A stretch of 64,000 bases of DNA from Theocolax elegans (lineage: Eukaryota; Arthropoda; Insecta; Hymenoptera; Cerocephalidae). The stretch spans positions 67,991,044 through 68,055,043 of the forward strand of contig CM047430.1 of NCBI GenBank assembly GCA_026168455.1, read 5' to 3'. Under the pieces are notes generated by a model that searched no databases, was not told where the DNA came from, and saw nothing but the letters and a program-made list of their open reading frames with translations. Below are positions 62,281-64,000 of this stretch, piece by piece. Numbering within the stretch: position 1 is the stretch's first letter; each line of letters starts with the position of its first letter. The position numbers and the translations under genes are program-made.

Positions 62281-62366
62281 ATGTGACGAGGCGAAAGCTA
62301 AAATCCTTTGGACTAGACAGGCGGGAATGGAGTTGGATCGAATCCAGGTACAATAGCATCGTGATA

Positions 62367-62447
62367 GTCGCAGGCGTAATAGCGCAGCTAAGTTAAGTCC
62401 ATCAACCGTGAGATTCGCTTACTCAGTGCTCTAGACGCCTGCGCGAC
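62367..62447. ncRNA. Imperfect hairpin, possible structured RNA
   Basis: GTC plus GCAGGCGT (62367-62377) pair with ACGCCTGC and GAC (62435-62442 and 62445-62447, with a two-base bulge). Farther in, AGC/GCT and TAAG/CTTA can pair. The shape is roughly that of a microRNA precursor or tRNA-like fold, but it matches no microRNA I know, and the tRNA D- and T-arm consensus fails. A chance inverted repeat in GC-rich sequence is possible. Confidence 0.2.
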
Positions 62448-62459
62448 ACTCTTCACTAA

Positions 62460-63090
62460 ATATATTTCCGAGTAATACAACTGTTAATATCTCGCTTGGC
62501 CCTGTAAATATACTTCTCTATTTCTATTTATTTTCAAATACTATTTATCACCTATAACGTATAAGGTATATTTTTATATCGTTCCATTTATTTGCTTCTT
62601 AACTCTCGTACGCTACACTCTTGTGTAATGTAATATTACATTTTTATATTCACGGTGGCCTAAGTGTCTAGTCTTTTCAATTTAAATACGGAGAGAAAAA
62701 AATGATAAAAACTATCAAAATATGTTCAGGGTAAAATGGTGGCGTGTACACGTATGGTTATCTATCTTTTTTCCAATTTTTATTCAGAATATTTAATTTT
62801 TATGTTAGTAATTAAAACATGATGTTGATCAAAAGTACGAAAATATGAAAATTTATAAATGATGTAGGCAGCATTATAATTGATTATAATTGAAAATTGT
62901 ATTATATATTGAAAATATTTATCAGATATATTTTGAAACGTGGAATTCCAATGGGTTTGTTAATAGAACTCAAAAATTCGATAAATGGTTTCCAAATAGA
63001 TTTTTGGTTACACGGTAGAGTTTAAAAAATTGTAAGCTGTCTTCAAGTGAAAAAAAAGATCCCATTGGGAAGCAGTACGATGAAGAACTT
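62460..63090. other. AT-rich noncoding stretch
   Basis: No gene or element is visible. Confidence 0.55.
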
Positions 63091-63501
63091 GGTCATCTTG
63101 AACGAGAGTCAGCTATACCTATATACAGAGAGGACGAGTATTGTAAGGACAAGGTTGCTGCACAACAAAAAAACTCATTCCCCAAAATAGCGTTATTAAT
63201 GAATCGTTGTTTAATATAAACTGTCCGAGCCGTCCGAAAAGACCATTCTTCAAAATCGATTTTCCGCGCAGAGACGATTAAGGTAGGCGCGAAGCTTCTT
63301 TTAGGCTGGTTTCTACAGTCAAAACAAAACGCTCGAGCTGTACAATTCCAGCTAATAGTGATCGATGGATAAGTAGCTAAATGAATTTTTCGCTCGATCT
63401 TACCAAGGTGATAGATGATCCGTCTCGTTCTCCGCGATGTCACGCGTGTGCGCTTCGTCAGCGGCATTGTTGCGGAGGCGGTTATTAATTTGGGCAGTGG
63501 A

Positions 63502-63511
63502 GGGAGAGAGA

Positions 63512-63544
<33 letters not shown>
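63502..63544. repeat. (GA)n microsatellite
   Basis: GA tract with one ACA interruption, just upstream of the candidate exon at 63571. Confidence 0.9.
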
Positions 63545-63570
63545 GGCGAAAGAAAACATTGAAAAAAAAG

Positions 63571-63630
63571 ATGGCGAGCTCGCGCAGTATCGAGAGCTAT
63601 GCGTGCTCGTGTCGATGGACCACCTGGCAG
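63571..63630 (+). CDS. Possible first coding exon, unrecognised
   Basis: ATG at 63571 lies in a good context (AAGATGG). Twenty codons later the frame meets CAG|GTAGAT, a plausible 5' splice site in phase 0. Upstream is a GA-rich leader of the type often seen in insect 5' UTRs. The peptide (MASSRSIESYACSCRWTTWQ) has no recognisable motif, and the frame would otherwise run on to 63777. AAGATGGCG also matches a YY1/Pleiohomeotic site, so this could be regulatory instead. Confidence 0.2.
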
Positions 63631-64000
63631 GTAGATTTTGAAAAAGACACCGCGAAGAGGAGACCTTGGACGAGAAAAAGGGTCAGACTAACTCGAGAGA
63701 AGTGGAATGTATATCTACACCGGGGTGTGCCGAGGTGCGCTCTTGGATACGTCGTAAATCACTTTGAGATTATGTGACTTCTTTTCGACTCGGTATGCGT
63801 CACGAGAGCTCGTTGCTTCGCTCTCGATGTGGGATTGTAACGTGTCTCCGTCACATACGTGGCTTAGACTCGAGCATTTTACCGGTCAAAGGGGGCACGA
63901 TCGTTAATTATTTTCGATCTCTCATGAATATATTCGGTTACGACGTTTAATCTTGTTTATTATATCAGCTCTTGCTAATTACTGTATTTCATTAATTCCG
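63631..64000. other. Moderate-GC sequence at the window end
   Basis: If the upstream donor is used, this would be intron. No other feature is visible. Confidence 0.35.

Noticed and set aside
62320..62350. tRNA B-box-like GGATCGAATCC
   Set aside because: No matching acceptor stem, D-arm or A-box at the required spacing; the nearby hairpin also fails the tRNA arm consensus.

Overview
The window reads as nuclear DNA of an insect. An AT-rich background alternates with 300-1000 bp blocks of higher GC in which CpG is not depleted. Long (GA)n/(CT)n, (CA)n and (TA)n microsatellites are frequent, and several short TIR elements of insect MITE type are present. This texture fits Hymenoptera (an ant or relative) best, but that is inference from composition only. 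I find no rRNA, canonical tRNA, CRISPR array, recognisable transposase or reverse transcriptase, and no open frame whose protein I can assign to a family. The window is most likely intergenic or a very large intron, with a few candidate exons marked only by consensus splice donors.

The dominant structure is a complex rearrangement at 22189-39647. A ~5.5 kb segment (y) occurs three times: direct (copy A, 22624-28149), inverted (copy B, 28179-33658) and direct (copy C, 34089-39609). It is flanked by a 440 bp segment (x) present in A and B only, and a ~30 bp segment (z) present in B and C only. The order is x-y / z'-y'-x' / y-z, which is the duplication, inverted triplication, duplication (DUP-TRP/INV-DUP) architecture. 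Both junctions carry microhomology (6 bp TCTCTC and 5 bp TTTAT). The copies are almost identical, differing mainly by single-base and microsatellite indels, so the event is very recent or is an assembly product. A second event, a ~1.97 kb head-to-tail duplication at 42254-46240, has CT tracts at all three boundaries.

Region by region: 1-7250 is noncoding with GA tracts. 7250-9475 has a CpG-rich block and a minus-strand stretch open in two frames. 10648-11153 is a nested inverted-repeat element, and 18776-19173 is a MITE flanked by TTAA. 19721-20335 is a GC block with a G-quadruplex motif. 22189-39647 is the triplication, followed by a GC block to 40350. 42254-46240 is the tandem duplication. 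47640-48240 is a GC block with a minisatellite, and 48385-49385 is an element with repeated subterminal inverted motifs. 52080-53040, 55700-56170, 57880-58390 and 60360-61330 are CpG-rich blocks resembling promoters or enhancers. 56819-56882 holds two long perfect palindromes, 59946-60048 is a short TA-flanked MITE, 62367-62447 is a hairpin, and 63571-63630 is a possible first coding exon.

Because no gene is securely identified, no pathway or gene cooperation can be described. The repeat and rearrangement calls rest on direct sequence comparison. The exon and regulatory calls are weak and scored accordingly.
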